In this document: piece by piece, positions 43,736-52,958 of the stretch | Position numbering within the stretch: position 1 is the stretch's first letter | Layout of the letters: each line of letters begins with the position of its first letter | NCBI RefSeq assembly: GCF_007990525.1 | Contig: NZ_AP019823.1 | Location: 1,302,001-1,366,000 of the forward strand | Length of the DNA stretch: 64,000 nt | DNA from: Leptotrichia hofstadii | Lineage (GTDB): Bacteria; Fusobacteriota; Fusobacteriia; Fusobacteriales; Leptotrichiaceae | Direction: 5' to 3' | Notes under the pieces: generated by a model | The model's database searches: none | The model's input: the letters and a program-made list of their open reading frames with translations, nothing else | What the model was told of the DNA's origin: nothing | Position numbers and translations under genes: made by a program

Positions 43736-44818
43736 ATGATTAAAATCAATGAAATTAAGAATAGGGATTCAAAAAATATTGTTATTGAATTTAATGGAAA
43801 TAAAGAAGAACTACGTAAATTTGAGAATTTTTTGGAAAAAAAGAATATTTTTTCATTTAATAAAAATGAAGGGATTACATCTATTTTTAAATATTTAGAA
43901 TTAAAACAATTAGTTGAGATTTTGAAAATGGAAAATAGTTTTGAATTTGAAAATGGAATTGAAAAATTGGAAGAGATTTTACAAGAAAATAGACTGATTT
44001 GGAAGGGGAATAGGTTTGAGTTTGATTTGACAACTGAGTCGGTTATTTATTCAATTTTGAATATTACGCCAGATTCATTTTATGATGGAGGGGGAAATTC
44101 GAGTGTAGATAAGGTTTTGAAGCGGATTGAGGAAGATATTAGGAATGGGGCTAAAATATTTGAGTTTGGAGGAAAATCGTCTAAGCCTAATTTTGATGAT
44201 ATTTCGGCAGAAGAAGAATGGAATCGGATTGAAAAATATATTGAGGCTGTGAAAAAGGAGTTTCCAGATATTGTGCTGGCTTTGGACAGTGATACTGAGG
44301 AAGTTATTGAAAAAGGACTGGATACGGGAATTGATATTATTAATGATTTTAATGGATTCACTTCGGAAAGAAAATTGAAATTGGTTGAAAAATATAAACC
44401 TGCGTTGGTTGTGATGAATAATGGACGGTTTGATGAAATTCCAAACTTGAAAAATTATTTGGAAAATTATTTTGATAAGCGAGTAAAAGCAATTTTAAAA
44501 ACTGGAATTGAAAGAGAAAAAATTTCGATAGATCCAGGAGTTGGATATTCTTCAAATAATAGCATGAATACGCCTGAAGATATGGAAAGAATTAAGTCGA
44601 TAAAATATTTACGTAATATGAGATTACCAATAATGATTGCAATTTCAAGAAAAAGTTTTAATGAAAAAATATTTGGACTGTCGTTAGAAGAAAGACTTAT
44701 GGGAACATTGATGTTTGAGAGTCTAATGGTGCAAGATGGCGGAAGGATTTTGAGAGTTCATGATGTGAAGGAAACTAGGGATATTTTGAATATGCTGGAA
44801 GTTTATAATAAAATTTAA
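43736..44818 (+). CDS. folP: Dihydropteroate synthase FolP with N-terminal extension
   Basis: 360 residues. The catalytic TIM barrel begins at about residue 103: YSILNITPDSFYDGGG, then KIFEFGGKSSKPN (where the usual motif is GGxSTRP), NDFNGF, and the end RRVHDVKE-like (ILRVHDVKETRDIL). The Ser-Lys-Pro in place of Thr-Arg-Pro is notable. About 95 N-terminal residues of alpha/beta character precede the barrel; typical DHPS is 270-290 residues. The extension is also seen in some long-form DHPS proteins. It is the target enzyme for sulfonamides. Last folate gene here. Confidence 0.9.
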   Translation: MIKINEIKNRDSKNIVIEFNGNKEELRKFENFLEKKNIFSFNKNEGITSIFKYLELKQLVEILKMENSFEFENGIEKLEEILQENRLIWKGNRFEFDLTTESVIYSILNITPDSFYDGGGNSSVDKVLKRIEEDIRNGAKIFEFGGKSSKPNFDDISAEEEWNRIEKYIEAVKKEFPDIVLALDSDTEEVIEKGLDTGIDIINDFNGFTSERKLKLVEKYKPALVVMNNGRFDEIPNLKNYLENYFDKRVKAILKTGIEREKISIDPGVGYSSNNSMNTPEDMERIKSIKYLRNMRLPIMIAISRKSFNEKIFGLSLEERLMGTLMFESLMVQDGGRILRVHDVKETRDILNMLEVYNKI

Positions 44819-44820
44819 TT

Positions 44821-44927
44821 TTATACTCGAACCCGTTTAAAATTAAACTATTAAAAATTATACAAACTTAGGGTTTGAGTAAATAGTCATAGCCTTTGAG
44901 TTTTGTTTTAAAGTGGTTTTACTATAA
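44821..44927 (-). repeat. Dispersed repeat family 1, copy C (inverted)
   Basis: Read on the minus strand it starts TTATAGTAAAACCACTTTAA and ends TTTTAAACGGGTTCGAGTAT, in full agreement with copy A. It begins 2 nt after the folP stop. It contains an apparent in-frame start (44896) for the next gene, which is an artefact. Confidence 0.82.
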
Positions 44928-44958
44928 AATTAAAGAAAATATCCAAAAGGAGAACATT

Positions 44959-45495
44959 TTGAAAATAGAAAATATAAATTTTTTGAAAAAACATTTACAA
45001 AATTTAGCAGAATACGAGCCTGAATTGAAAATAAAAATAGAAAAAATTTCGGAAATATTATCACAAACGAAAATAGAGGATTTTAGGAATAGAAAGTCAA
45101 AAGTTCATTTATCAGCGAGTGCTGTAGTTTTTAAGAATGATAAATGTTATTTTATAAAACATCCATATTTAAAAACTATTTTACTGCCAGCAGGACATGT
45201 AGAAAATGGTGAAATGCCTATAGATACTGCTATTCGTGAATTTGTAGAAGAAACTGGTTTTTTTGCAAAAATTGATGAAAATATGCAAAATATAGGATTG
45301 ATAGATGTGAATATGATTGAGATTCCTGAGAATCCTGTGAAAAGTGAAGGGGAGCATATTCATATTGATTTTCGGTATAAACTTGTTTTGGATGAAGAGA
45401 GAGAAGGGCAAAAAGAGGCTGAATTGGAGTGGTTTTTATTGGAAAAAAGGGAAGTTGATAGTGAATTTAATAAATATTATAAATATTTGGAATAA
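44959..45495 (+). CDS. NUDIX hydrolase
   Basis: 178 residues. The Nudix box is visible (GHVENGEMPIDTAIREFVEETGF, matching G-x5-E-x7-REUxEExGU) near residues 80-100. The preceding GAVVFKNDKCYFI-like strand (ASAVVFKNDKCYFIKHP) fits the fold. The true start is a TTG at 44959, 6 nt after AAAAGGAGA. Starting at the upstream ATG (44896) would make 21 residues from the repeat element. A sanitising phosphohydrolase; substrate unknown. A dihydroneopterin-triphosphate pyrophosphatase role (folQ-like) is possible from the folate neighbours, but not shown. Confidence 0.85.
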   Translation: MKIENINFLKKHLQNLAEYEPELKIKIEKISEILSQTKIEDFRNRKSKVHLSASAVVFKNDKCYFIKHPYLKTILLPAGHVENGEMPIDTAIREFVEETGFFAKIDENMQNIGLIDVNMIEIPENPVKSEGEHIHIDFRYKLVLDEEREGQKEAELEWFLLEKREVDSEFNKYYKYLE

Positions 45496-45661
45496 CAGGA
45501 ATAATGAGGTACAATATAATATATAAGATCTGTCAAATCAAATTATACAATAAAGAGTTTTGTAGGAAGCTTCAGATGATTTATTTATAATGATAAGGAA
45601 GTAAAAAAATAGAGTTTTCTATAATAAAGGTAAATTCAGAAAAAAAGGAGACGTGAATAAT

Positions 45662-46363
45662 ATGAAAAAAATAATTTTAAGTTTATTTGTATTGCTAAGT
45701 TTATCGACTTTTACACAGGAAAAATATCAAGTGGAAATAGAACCATCTGCAAAAATATCTCAAAATGTTGTTCAGAGCTATAATTCTCAAATTGAAAAGG
45801 AAGTTAGTAAAATATATTCAAAAGAAGAAATGTTTGGAATTATGAATAAAATGATGAATGGAGCTTCTGTTCAAGGGAAAAACGAGGGAAATGACTTAAA
45901 AGAATTAATGAATGGTTTTTTTGGAGAAGAGTATATTTCTAAAATGATGGATATGATGTTTAAATATTATAAAATTGAAATAGAAAAGATAAATTATATT
46001 TCTGAAAATAAAGCGTATGTAAAAGTTAAATTGGGATTTCCTATTAATATGGATGAAATAAAAAGCATGGGCAGTATTGATAAAATGCTAGAAAAAGCCG
46101 AGGAGAGCTCTAAAAAACTTGAAGTGGCCTTTAAGAAAAGAACAGGAAAAACAATGGAAGAATATACAAAGTCAATTTCAGAAAAAGATGAAAAAGCAAT
46201 GAAAAAATATTTTAAAATAATGGGTGAAATTCAAATGGAAATCATGGATGAAGAGTTTGCTAAAATAACGAAAAATGGAAAATATGTCGGAAGAAAAGAA
46301 ATTTTAGAGGCTAACAAGAAGAATGGAAAATGGGTAATTGAAAATCCTAATTTTGGGTATTAA
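45662..46363 (+). CDS. Secreted protein related to the gene at 51159
   Basis: 233 residues with a signal peptide (KKIILSLFVLLSLSTFT). The mature protein has YQVEIEPSAKISQNVVQSYN near the start, a Met-rich helical middle, and NGKWVIENPNFGY at the end, a pattern common in DUF5105-like exported proteins. The gene at 51159 has the same architecture (signal, Y-x-V-x...KISQ, NGKW tail). AAGGAG precedes the ATG. Confidence 0.72.
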   Translation: MKKIILSLFVLLSLSTFTQEKYQVEIEPSAKISQNVVQSYNSQIEKEVSKIYSKEEMFGIMNKMMNGASVQGKNEGNDLKELMNGFFGEEYISKMMDMMFKYYKIEIEKINYISENKAYVKVKLGFPINMDEIKSMGSIDKMLEKAEESSKKLEVAFKKRTGKTMEEYTKSISEKDEKAMKKYFKIMGEIQMEIMDEEFAKITKNGKYVGRKEILEANKKNGKWVIENPNFGY

Positions 46364-46491
46364 AATAATATTAAGACAGGAAAAACAAATTTGAATAGTA
46401 AGATTAAAGCAGAGAAAATATAATAAAAATAATACACATAGTTCAAAAAGATGGTATCAAATAAAGGAGGGAATCTATTGTAAAAGAAGTA

Positions 46492-46517
46492 GGGGAGTGT
46501 GAAAACTTCCTTTTTTT
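46492..46517 (+). terminator. Rho-independent terminator upstream of the his locus
   Basis: GGGGAGT (46492-46498) pairs with ACTTCCT (46505-46511) including two G-U pairs, 6-nt loop, then TTTTTTT. Confidence 0.75.
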
Positions 46518-46530
46518 GCAATTATTTTGA

Positions 46531-46548
46531 TTATATGATAAGATAAAA
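46531..46548 (+). promoter_or_regulatory. Shared promoter-like block upstream of hisZ
   Basis: TTATATGATAAGATAAAA here recurs at 54832 before the PLD/ATPase gene, in both cases after a T7-G run and before TAAAACA. It is about 30 nt before the hisZ start, so it is likely the promoter. Confidence 0.5.
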
Positions 46549-46578
46549 GTAAAACAGGTGTGGAAAGTGAAGTAAATT

Positions 46579-47712
46579 ATGAAAAATTATATAAAAAATA
46601 TGAGTAAAAAAGATTTAGTGTTACTAAATATACGGAAAATATATGATTCGTATGGATATAAAAAGATTTCTCTTCCGAGTTTCGAGGAATATGATTTGTA
46701 TAATGAAAATAAGGATTTTATTGATAGAAATGTATTGACTGTTATGAGTCCGAATGGAAAATTGTTAGCGTTGAGGCCCGATATTACGTTGTCGGTTGCT
46801 AAAAAGGTGTCTAAAGATCAGTCTTTGAAATACAGTAAAATTTATTATCAGGAAAATACTTACAATCTAACAAAATATGTTGGTTACGAAGAGGATGAAC
46901 AGCTGGGGATTGAATTAATTGGGAAAGAATCGACGTTTTTGGATTTTGAGATTATTAATCTTGCGGTAAAAAGTTTGAATATTATAAATAAAAAGAGTAT
47001 GATTGTTTTGTCGCATGCAGGGTTTATTTCTTCGATTTTTGAAAATTTTGATTTAGAATACGAGATAAAGGAGCAAATATTTGATTGCATAAATAGAAAA
47101 AATAGCCACGATATACAGAAAACACTGGAAAATAACAAGCATATTTCAGAAAATGTGAAAAAATTAATTTATAAAATTCCTGAATTGTCGGGGAATTTGG
47201 AAAATATTGAAAAGGAACTTTTAAAATATGAAATAAATGTCAATACGAAAAAAATATTATCTGAACTTAAACAGCTAAACAGTTTATTGATGAAATTTTA
47301 CAAGAAATCAAAAATTATATTTGACTTTTCTGTTGTAAAAAATTTGAATTATTACAACGGAATTATTTTGCAAGGGTATATCGAAGGCTTTCCAAACGTA
47401 ATTTTAACTGGTGGCAGATACGACAAATTGTTTGAAAAATTTGGGGTTGATACTGGAGCGGTTGGATTTGCGATTTTGACTGATGGATTGAAGGGGTATT
47501 ATAAGGATACTGATAAAAAGGATTTTGAGGTTTTGATTGCTTATGATAACAGCGATTTTGAAAAATTGGTGGAAATTGTGAATGATTTTCAGAAAAAGGG
47601 GCTTAGAGTAAGGACGGAAAATATTGAGAATTTAGGTGAAAGTGATTTTGAAATTTTTAATTTTGATGAGAAATATATTTTTCAAAACGGGGAATTGAAA
47701 AAGGAGGAATAG
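46579..47712 (+). CDS. hisZ: ATP phosphoribosyltransferase regulatory subunit HisZ
   Basis: 377 residues, a histidyl-tRNA-synthetase-like protein without synthetase activity that is needed by short-form HisG. HisRS-like motif 1 to 3 regions: YGYKKISLPSFEEYDLY, LLALRPDITLSVAKK, and GAVGFAIL near residue 293. The HisRS anticodon domain is absent or degenerate. It lies 1 nt from hisG, the strongest support for the assignment. Confidence 0.92.
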   Translation: MKNYIKNMSKKDLVLLNIRKIYDSYGYKKISLPSFEEYDLYNENKDFIDRNVLTVMSPNGKLLALRPDITLSVAKKVSKDQSLKYSKIYYQENTYNLTKYVGYEEDEQLGIELIGKESTFLDFEIINLAVKSLNIINKKSMIVLSHAGFISSIFENFDLEYEIKEQIFDCINRKNSHDIQKTLENNKHISENVKKLIYKIPELSGNLENIEKELLKYEINVNTKKILSELKQLNSLLMKFYKKSKIIFDFSVVKNLNYYNGIILQGYIEGFPNVILTGGRYDKLFEKFGVDTGAVGFAILTDGLKGYYKDTDKKDFEVLIAYDNSDFEKLVEIVNDFQKKGLRVRTENIENLGESDFEIFNFDEKYIFQNGELKKEE

Positions 47713-47713
47713 T

Positions 47714-48331
47714 ATGATAAATATAGCTCTTCCTAAAGGGAGATTAGGAAATAAAGTGTATAATTTATTTGAGCAAATAGGTTATGAAAGTTCGGAAATG
47801 AAGGAAGATAACAGGAAATTGATTTTTGAGAATAAGGAAAAAAATATTAGATTTCTTTTGGTGAAACCGTCGGATGTAGGGGTTTATGTGGAAAAGGGAA
47901 GTGCGGATATTGGAGTTGTAGGAAGGGATATACTGCTTGAAGAAAATCCTGATGTGTATGAATTAATGGACTTGGGATTTGGGAAATGCAGGTTTTCGAT
48001 TGCAGGACCGATGGATTTTAAGGAAAATTTTGACAGGCCTCTTGTGGTTGCAACAAAGTATCTTAATGTGGCTAAAAAATACTTTGACTCAATTAATAGG
48101 GATGTGGAGCTTATAAAATTAAATGGTTCTATTGAAATAGCACCGATTTTGGGACTTTCGGATGTGATAATGGATATAGTTGAAACTGGGACAACTTTGA
48201 AGGAAAATAATTTGAAGATTCTTACAAACATCGAAGATATAAGTGCCAGATTTGTTGCCAATAAGTCAAGTTACAGATTTAAGAATAAAAAAATCAAGGA
48301 AATCGTTAACAAGATAAAAGAAATTTTGTAA
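47714..48331 (+). CDS. hisG: ATP phosphoribosyltransferase HisG (short form)
   Basis: 205 residues, the short form that lacks the regulatory domain and works with HisZ. It makes phosphoribosyl-ATP, the first step of histidine synthesis. INIALPKGRLGNKVY at the N-terminus, DIGVVGRDILLEE near residue 67, and the PRPP-binding DVIMDIVETGTTLKEN near 150 are conserved. Confidence 0.95.
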   Translation: MINIALPKGRLGNKVYNLFEQIGYESSEMKEDNRKLIFENKEKNIRFLLVKPSDVGVYVEKGSADIGVVGRDILLEENPDVYELMDLGFGKCRFSIAGPMDFKENFDRPLVVATKYLNVAKKYFDSINRDVELIKLNGSIEIAPILGLSDVIMDIVETGTTLKENNLKILTNIEDISARFVANKSSYRFKNKKIKEIVNKIKEIL

Positions 48332-48392
48332 AATAAAAATATTGATAAAAATATTTTAAATATAATAAAAAAGTGAAATGGAGTGATGCGTT

Positions 48393-49673
48393 ATGATTAA
48401 GACGATAAAGTATTCAAAAAATGTTGATTTGGAAAAGGAGCTTGCTAGAAGCCAGTTTTCGTACGATGATGTAAATGAAACTGTGGAAAGCATTCTGAAA
48501 GATGTTAAAGCTAGAGGAGATAAGGCTTTGATAGAATATACTGAAAAATTTGATGGTGTAAAACTGGAAAATCTGGAAGTTACACAGGAGGAAATTCAAA
48601 AAGCCTTTGACACAATTGACAAGGAATTAATGGAAGTTATTCAGTATTCACACGACAACATCAAGAAATTTCACGAAAAGCAAGTTAGGAATGATTTTTT
48701 AATAAGACAGGAAAATGGCGTAATTTTGGGGCAAGTAGTTAATCCGATTGAAAAAGTTGGACTTTATGTACCTGGCGGAACAGCGGCTTACCCTTCGACT
48801 GTGCTTATGAATGCAGTTCCAGCTAAAATTGCTGGATGTGATGAAATTATAATGGTAACACCTCCAACTGCAGATGGAACAATTTTATCCTCTATTCTTG
48901 TTGCGGCAAAAATTTCTGGAGTTGACAGAATCTTTAAAGTGGGTGGAGCTCAGTCAATAGCTGCCCTTAGTTATGGTACGGAAACTATTCCAAAAGTATA
49001 TAAAATTGGCGGGCCAGGAAATATTTACGTTGCAATGGCTAAAAAAATGGTTTATGGGGAAGTTTCGATTGACATGATAGCAGGACCAAGCGAAGTGCTT
49101 ATAATAGCTGATGAAAGTGCAGACCCAGTTCATACAGCGGCAGATTTATTGTCACAGGCGGAACACGACAAACTGGCAGCCTGCATATTAGTTACGACTT
49201 CTGAAAAGTTGGCAAATGAAGTTACTAAGGAATTGGAAAAGCAGTTAAAGGAATTGCCAAGAGAGGAAATTGCAAGGGCATCGATTGAAACTCAAGGAAG
49301 AATAGTTATTGTAGACAATATGGATGATGCTGTCTTTGTAAGCGATTATGTTGCACCGGAACATTTGGAACTGGCAGTAGACAATCCATTTGAATTATTG
49401 CCAAGAATAAAAAATGCAGGATCAATATTTATGGGACACAACACGCCTGAACCAATTGGAGATTATCTAGCAGGCCCAAATCACACATTGCCGACAAGCG
49501 GTACTGCCAAATTCTCTTCTCCGCTCTCAGTAGACGATTTCGTTAAAAAATCTTCGTTTATTTACTATTCAAAACAAGGACTTGAAGAAGTTAAGGATAA
49601 AGTAATTAAATTTGCTGAAAATGAAGGGCTTACAGCACATGCTCGTTCAGTTTCTAAAAGATTTGAGAAATAA
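48393..49673 (+). CDS. hisD: Histidinol dehydrogenase HisD
   Basis: 426 residues. It oxidises histidinol to histidine in the last two steps. Signatures: VGLYVPGGTAAYPSTVLMNA, GGAQSIAALSYGTETIP, DMIAGPSEVLIIAD, and the zinc/catalytic region LLSQAEHDKLA, then APEHLELAVDNP, and NHTLPTSGTAKFSSPLSVDDF. GGAGTG ribosome site. Third gene of the his run. Confidence 0.96.
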   Translation: MIKTIKYSKNVDLEKELARSQFSYDDVNETVESILKDVKARGDKALIEYTEKFDGVKLENLEVTQEEIQKAFDTIDKELMEVIQYSHDNIKKFHEKQVRNDFLIRQENGVILGQVVNPIEKVGLYVPGGTAAYPSTVLMNAVPAKIAGCDEIIMVTPPTADGTILSSILVAAKISGVDRIFKVGGAQSIAALSYGTETIPKVYKIGGPGNIYVAMAKKMVYGEVSIDMIAGPSEVLIIADESADPVHTAADLLSQAEHDKLAACILVTTSEKLANEVTKELEKQLKELPREEIARASIETQGRIVIVDNMDDAVFVSDYVAPEHLELAVDNPFELLPRIKNAGSIFMGHNTPEPIGDYLAGPNHTLPTSGTAKFSSPLSVDDFVKKSSFIYYSKQGLEEVKDKVIKFAENEGLTAHARSVSKRFEK

Positions 49674-49873
49674 AAAATATTAATTTGTCTGAAAACAGAT
49701 TTTTAATAATTTTTTGAGAAGATTGAAAATTATAAATTTCTAGTTTTCAGGCTTTTTCAAAATATTAAAATTTTTCATTTTTAAAATAAAAAGTATTTAA
49801 TTTTTGAAAGTTTTTGTTTTAGAAAATAAAAAGTTTTCAAAATTTTGGAGTTTTTTGATTTGAGAATAAAAAA

Positions 49874-49902
49874 TTGATTATTTTTCTTTTTTTTGGTATA
49901 CT
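49874..49902 (+). promoter_or_regulatory. Promoter of the AAA/DUF4143 gene
   Basis: TTGATT (49874-49879), 17-bp spacer, TATACT (49897-49902) with TGG just before it (extended -10). It starts 18 nt before the ATG, so the leader is short. Confidence 0.72.
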
Positions 49903-49919
49903 TTGTATGAGGTGATTTT

Positions 49920-51119
49920 ATGGTTAAAAGAACTGAATACTTGAAAAAATTGAAAAAAATAAAAGATATGCAGATAATAAAGGTTATCACAGGCGTTAGG
50001 CGGTGCGGAAAATCTACATTGCTATCTCAATTTAGAAATTTTTTAATAGAATCTGGTGTATTGGAAGAACAGATAATTTCCATAAATTTTGAGGATTTAA
50101 AGTTTGAAGATTTAAAAGATTATAAATTATTGTATCAATATATAAACGAAAGACTTGTGCCTAATAAAAAAAATTATATATTTATTGATGAAATTCAGGA
50201 AGTTGAGAATTTTCAAAGGGCAGTGGATTCTTTATTTATAAAGGATAACACAGATATTTATATAACAGGCTCCAATGCGATGATGTTATCAGGCGAATTG
50301 GCAACACTGCTTTCGGGCAGATATATTGAAATATCCATATTGCCCTTATCTTTTTCTGAATATCTTAAATTGGATGAAACACAGGATATGAGACAGGCTT
50401 GGAATAAATATTTTGAAAATGGCGGATTTCCTTATGCGACACAAATAAATGATGATGATATAAGAAAAGACTATTTAATGGGAATATACAACACAGTTTT
50501 GCTAAAAGATATAGTTGCAAGAAATAAAGTACAGGACATTACTTTGCTTGAATCTGTAGTAAAATTTCTATTTGAAAACATTGGAAATATTGTTTCGCCT
50601 AAAAAAATAGCTGATACACTTGTTTCTTATGGCAGAAAAACTACATCGTCTACTGTTGAAAATTATATAGAAGCCTTGAAATCGTCGTTTATATTGTACA
50701 AAACTGGACGTTATGACATAAAAGGAAAACAGCATTTAAAGTCGCTGGAGAAATATTACATAGTTGACATAGGACTAAGAAAATTGCTTATAAATAAAAA
50801 ACATAGCGATATTGGGCATATTTTGGAAAATATAGTTTATTTGGAATTAATTAGACGTGGATATACTGTGTATATTGGTAAAATTGGAGATTTGGAAATA
50901 GATTTTATAGCAGAACGAAATAATGAAAGAGAATATTATCAAGTGTCAGCAACGATACTTGATGAAAATACATTCAAGAGAGAGATAACGCCATTAAAGA
51001 AAGTTAAGGATAATTTTCAGAAGTTTATAATTTCGATGGATGAAATGAATCTGAGCGAAGATGGAATAAAGCATATAAATATTTTAGATTTTTTGCAAAA
51101 TACAGAACAAAACTACTAA
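49920..51119 (+). CDS. AAA_14/DUF4143-family ATPase
   Basis: 399 residues. Walker A GVRRCGKST (residues 25-33), Walker B YIFIDEIQEV near 85, sensor ITGSNAMMLSGELA near 117, and FPYATQ region. The C-terminal DUF4143 domain has a PD-(D/E)XK-like pattern (EIDFIAERNNEREYYQVS, near 320-337), though catalytic status is unclear. Such proteins are widespread, often multicopy accessory genes of unknown function. It interrupts the his genes and has its own promoter. A decayed relative lies at 54434-54735 on the other strand. Confidence 0.88.
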   Translation: MVKRTEYLKKLKKIKDMQIIKVITGVRRCGKSTLLSQFRNFLIESGVLEEQIISINFEDLKFEDLKDYKLLYQYINERLVPNKKNYIFIDEIQEVENFQRAVDSLFIKDNTDIYITGSNAMMLSGELATLLSGRYIEISILPLSFSEYLKLDETQDMRQAWNKYFENGGFPYATQINDDDIRKDYLMGIYNTVLLKDIVARNKVQDITLLESVVKFLFENIGNIVSPKKIADTLVSYGRKTTSSTVENYIEALKSSFILYKTGRYDIKGKQHLKSLEKYYIVDIGLRKLLINKKHSDIGHILENIVYLELIRRGYTVYIGKIGDLEIDFIAERNNEREYYQVSATILDENTFKREITPLKKVKDNFQKFIISMDEMNLSEDGIKHINILDFLQNTEQNY

Positions 51120-51158
51120 ATTAAAATAAAAAATTAATAACAGAATATTGGAGGATAA

Positions 51159-51824
51159 ATGAAAAAAATACTACTAGGATTATTTATTTTGGGAACACTA
51201 GGAATGGCAGAAAGTAATTATGAGGTTTATGTGAAAAGTGGGGTTAAAATTTCACAAAGTGAAGTTGATAGAGATAGTAAAGAAATTGAAAATACTGTTA
51301 ATAAGATGATTAATGATTATGAAACTCGTGATAAAAAAATTATGTTGGAAAAATCAAGAATTATGTTTTTAAGAAATATGAAAAATCAATATCATAATAA
51401 CAATAATTACTATATTAAAGATATAGAATTTTTTGATAAAATGTCTGAAGTTATGGCAAATGAAATGATAACTGGCTTATCTAAAAGTAAATATGTTCCA
51501 AAATCTATTTCTTTTACAGGTAAAAATATTGCTAAAGTGGAAATAATTGAAATATTACCTGATTTTAATAATCTTTCTGTCAGCGATGAAGATGTGGAAA
51601 AAGCAGTAAAAAAAGCAGGAGTAACAGATGAAGAAATAAATAATTTAGAACACATTAGCGATCTAAGTAATCAAAAAAGAGAAAAAATCTTAAAGTATTT
51701 AGGTGAAGAGCTTAGAAAACAAATAAGTGAAACTACTGAAGAAAGTAATGTGCTTGAGTTTAGAAAAGTAAATGGAAAATGGGAAACAAAGGATAAATTA
51801 TATGATTTGTCAGAATTCAAGTAA
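51159..51824 (+). CDS. Secreted protein related to the gene at 45662
   Basis: 221 residues with a signal peptide (MKKILLGLFILGTLGMAES). Mature N-terminus YEVYVKSGVKISQSEVDRDS parallels YQVEIEPSAKISQ of the gene at 45662, and the C-terminus has KVNGKWETKDKLY. The two probably belong to one exported family flanking the his genes. TTGGAGG precedes the ATG. Confidence 0.7.
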   Translation: MKKILLGLFILGTLGMAESNYEVYVKSGVKISQSEVDRDSKEIENTVNKMINDYETRDKKIMLEKSRIMFLRNMKNQYHNNNNYYIKDIEFFDKMSEVMANEMITGLSKSKYVPKSISFTGKNIAKVEIIEILPDFNNLSVSDEDVEKAVKKAGVTDEEINNLEHISDLSNQKREKILKYLGEELRKQISETTEESNVLEFRKVNGKWETKDKLYDLSEFK

Positions 51825-51852
51825 AAATTGTGCTTAAGGAGGAAATTATAAA

Positions 51853-52932
51853 ATGAGTAAATTTTGGAATGATAAAATAAAGGAAATAGAGCCTTATACA
51901 CCGGGAGAACAGCCAAAAGACAAAAAATATATTAAACTTAATACAAATGAAAATCCTTATCCGCCGTCATCAAAAGTTATAGAAAAAATAAAATCTATGA
52001 ATTTAGAAGATTTGAAATTGTATCCAGATCCAGATGTAATGGAGCTTGGAAAAGTTATTGCTGAATATTTTTCTAATAAAATAAACGATAAAGTTATACA
52101 TAAGCAAGTGTTTATTGGAAATGGATCGGATGAAGTTTTGGCATTTATTTTTATGACATTTTTTAATGCGGGAGATAAAGTGTATTATCCAGATATTACA
52201 TACAGTTTTTATCCAGTTTATGCCGATTTATTTAATGTGAAGGAAGTCAAAATTCCGTTAAATAACAGTTTTGAAATTGAAATTCAAAAATATTTTGGCT
52301 TGGATGGGCATATAATTATTGCAAATCCGAATGCACCAACTTCGATTGCTTTAAAATTGGATGAAATTGAAGAAATAATAAAAAATAATCCAAATCAGCT
52401 AGTTATCGTTGACGAGGCGTATGTTGACTTTGGGGCAGAAAGTGCTGTAAAATTAATAAATAAATACGATAATGTTCTTGTAGTTCAGACGTTTTCAAAG
52501 TCACGTTCTATGGCGGGAATACGGCTTGGATATGCACTTGGATCTGAAAATATAATTGAAGGGTTAAATAGACTAAAATTTTCATTTAACTCATACACAA
52601 TCGACAGAATTTCAATTGAAGCTGGAATCGAGTCGTTTAAGGATAATGAATATTTTGAAAAAACTAATGTTAAAATTATTCAGACTAGAGAAAAAACGGT
52701 TGAAAAATTGAAAAAATTAGGATTTAAAGTATTAAATTCAAGTGCTAATTTTATTTTTATTTCTCATAACAAAGTTTTCGCAAGTGATTTGTATAAACAG
52801 CTAAAAGAAAATGGAGTTTTAGTAAGATATTTTGCAAAAGATAGAATTGATAATTATTTGAGGGTTACGATTGGGACGGATGAGGAAATGGGGATTTTTA
52901 TTGAGAAATTGGAAAATTTGTTGGAAAAATAA
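51853..52932 (+). CDS. hisC: Histidinol-phosphate aminotransferase HisC
   Basis: 359 residues, PLP enzyme. KLNTNENPYPPSSKV is the family start. VIVDEAYVDFG and the PLP lysine in TFSKSRSMAGIRLGYALG (near residue 219) are present, and YLRVTIGTDEEM at the C-terminus carries the carboxylate Arg. It converts imidazole-acetol phosphate to histidinol phosphate. It is separated from hisD by about 2.2 kb of accessory genes. Confidence 0.95.
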   Translation: MSKFWNDKIKEIEPYTPGEQPKDKKYIKLNTNENPYPPSSKVIEKIKSMNLEDLKLYPDPDVMELGKVIAEYFSNKINDKVIHKQVFIGNGSDEVLAFIFMTFFNAGDKVYYPDITYSFYPVYADLFNVKEVKIPLNNSFEIEIQKYFGLDGHIIIANPNAPTSIALKLDEIEEIIKNNPNQLVIVDEAYVDFGAESAVKLINKYDNVLVVQTFSKSRSMAGIRLGYALGSENIIEGLNRLKFSFNSYTIDRISIEAGIESFKDNEYFEKTNVKIIQTREKTVEKLKKLGFKVLNSSANFIFISHNKVFASDLYKQLKENGVLVRYFAKDRIDNYLRVTIGTDEEMGIFIEKLENLLEK

Positions 52933-52958
52933 CATAAATTAAAAATAAACTGAATATG

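Noticed and set aside
46440-46578. Possible his leader peptide or T-box before hisZ
   Set aside because: No run of His codons and no T-box sequence. The hairpin reads as a plain terminator for the upstream gene; a nearby ribosome site is followed by TTG-TAA only.
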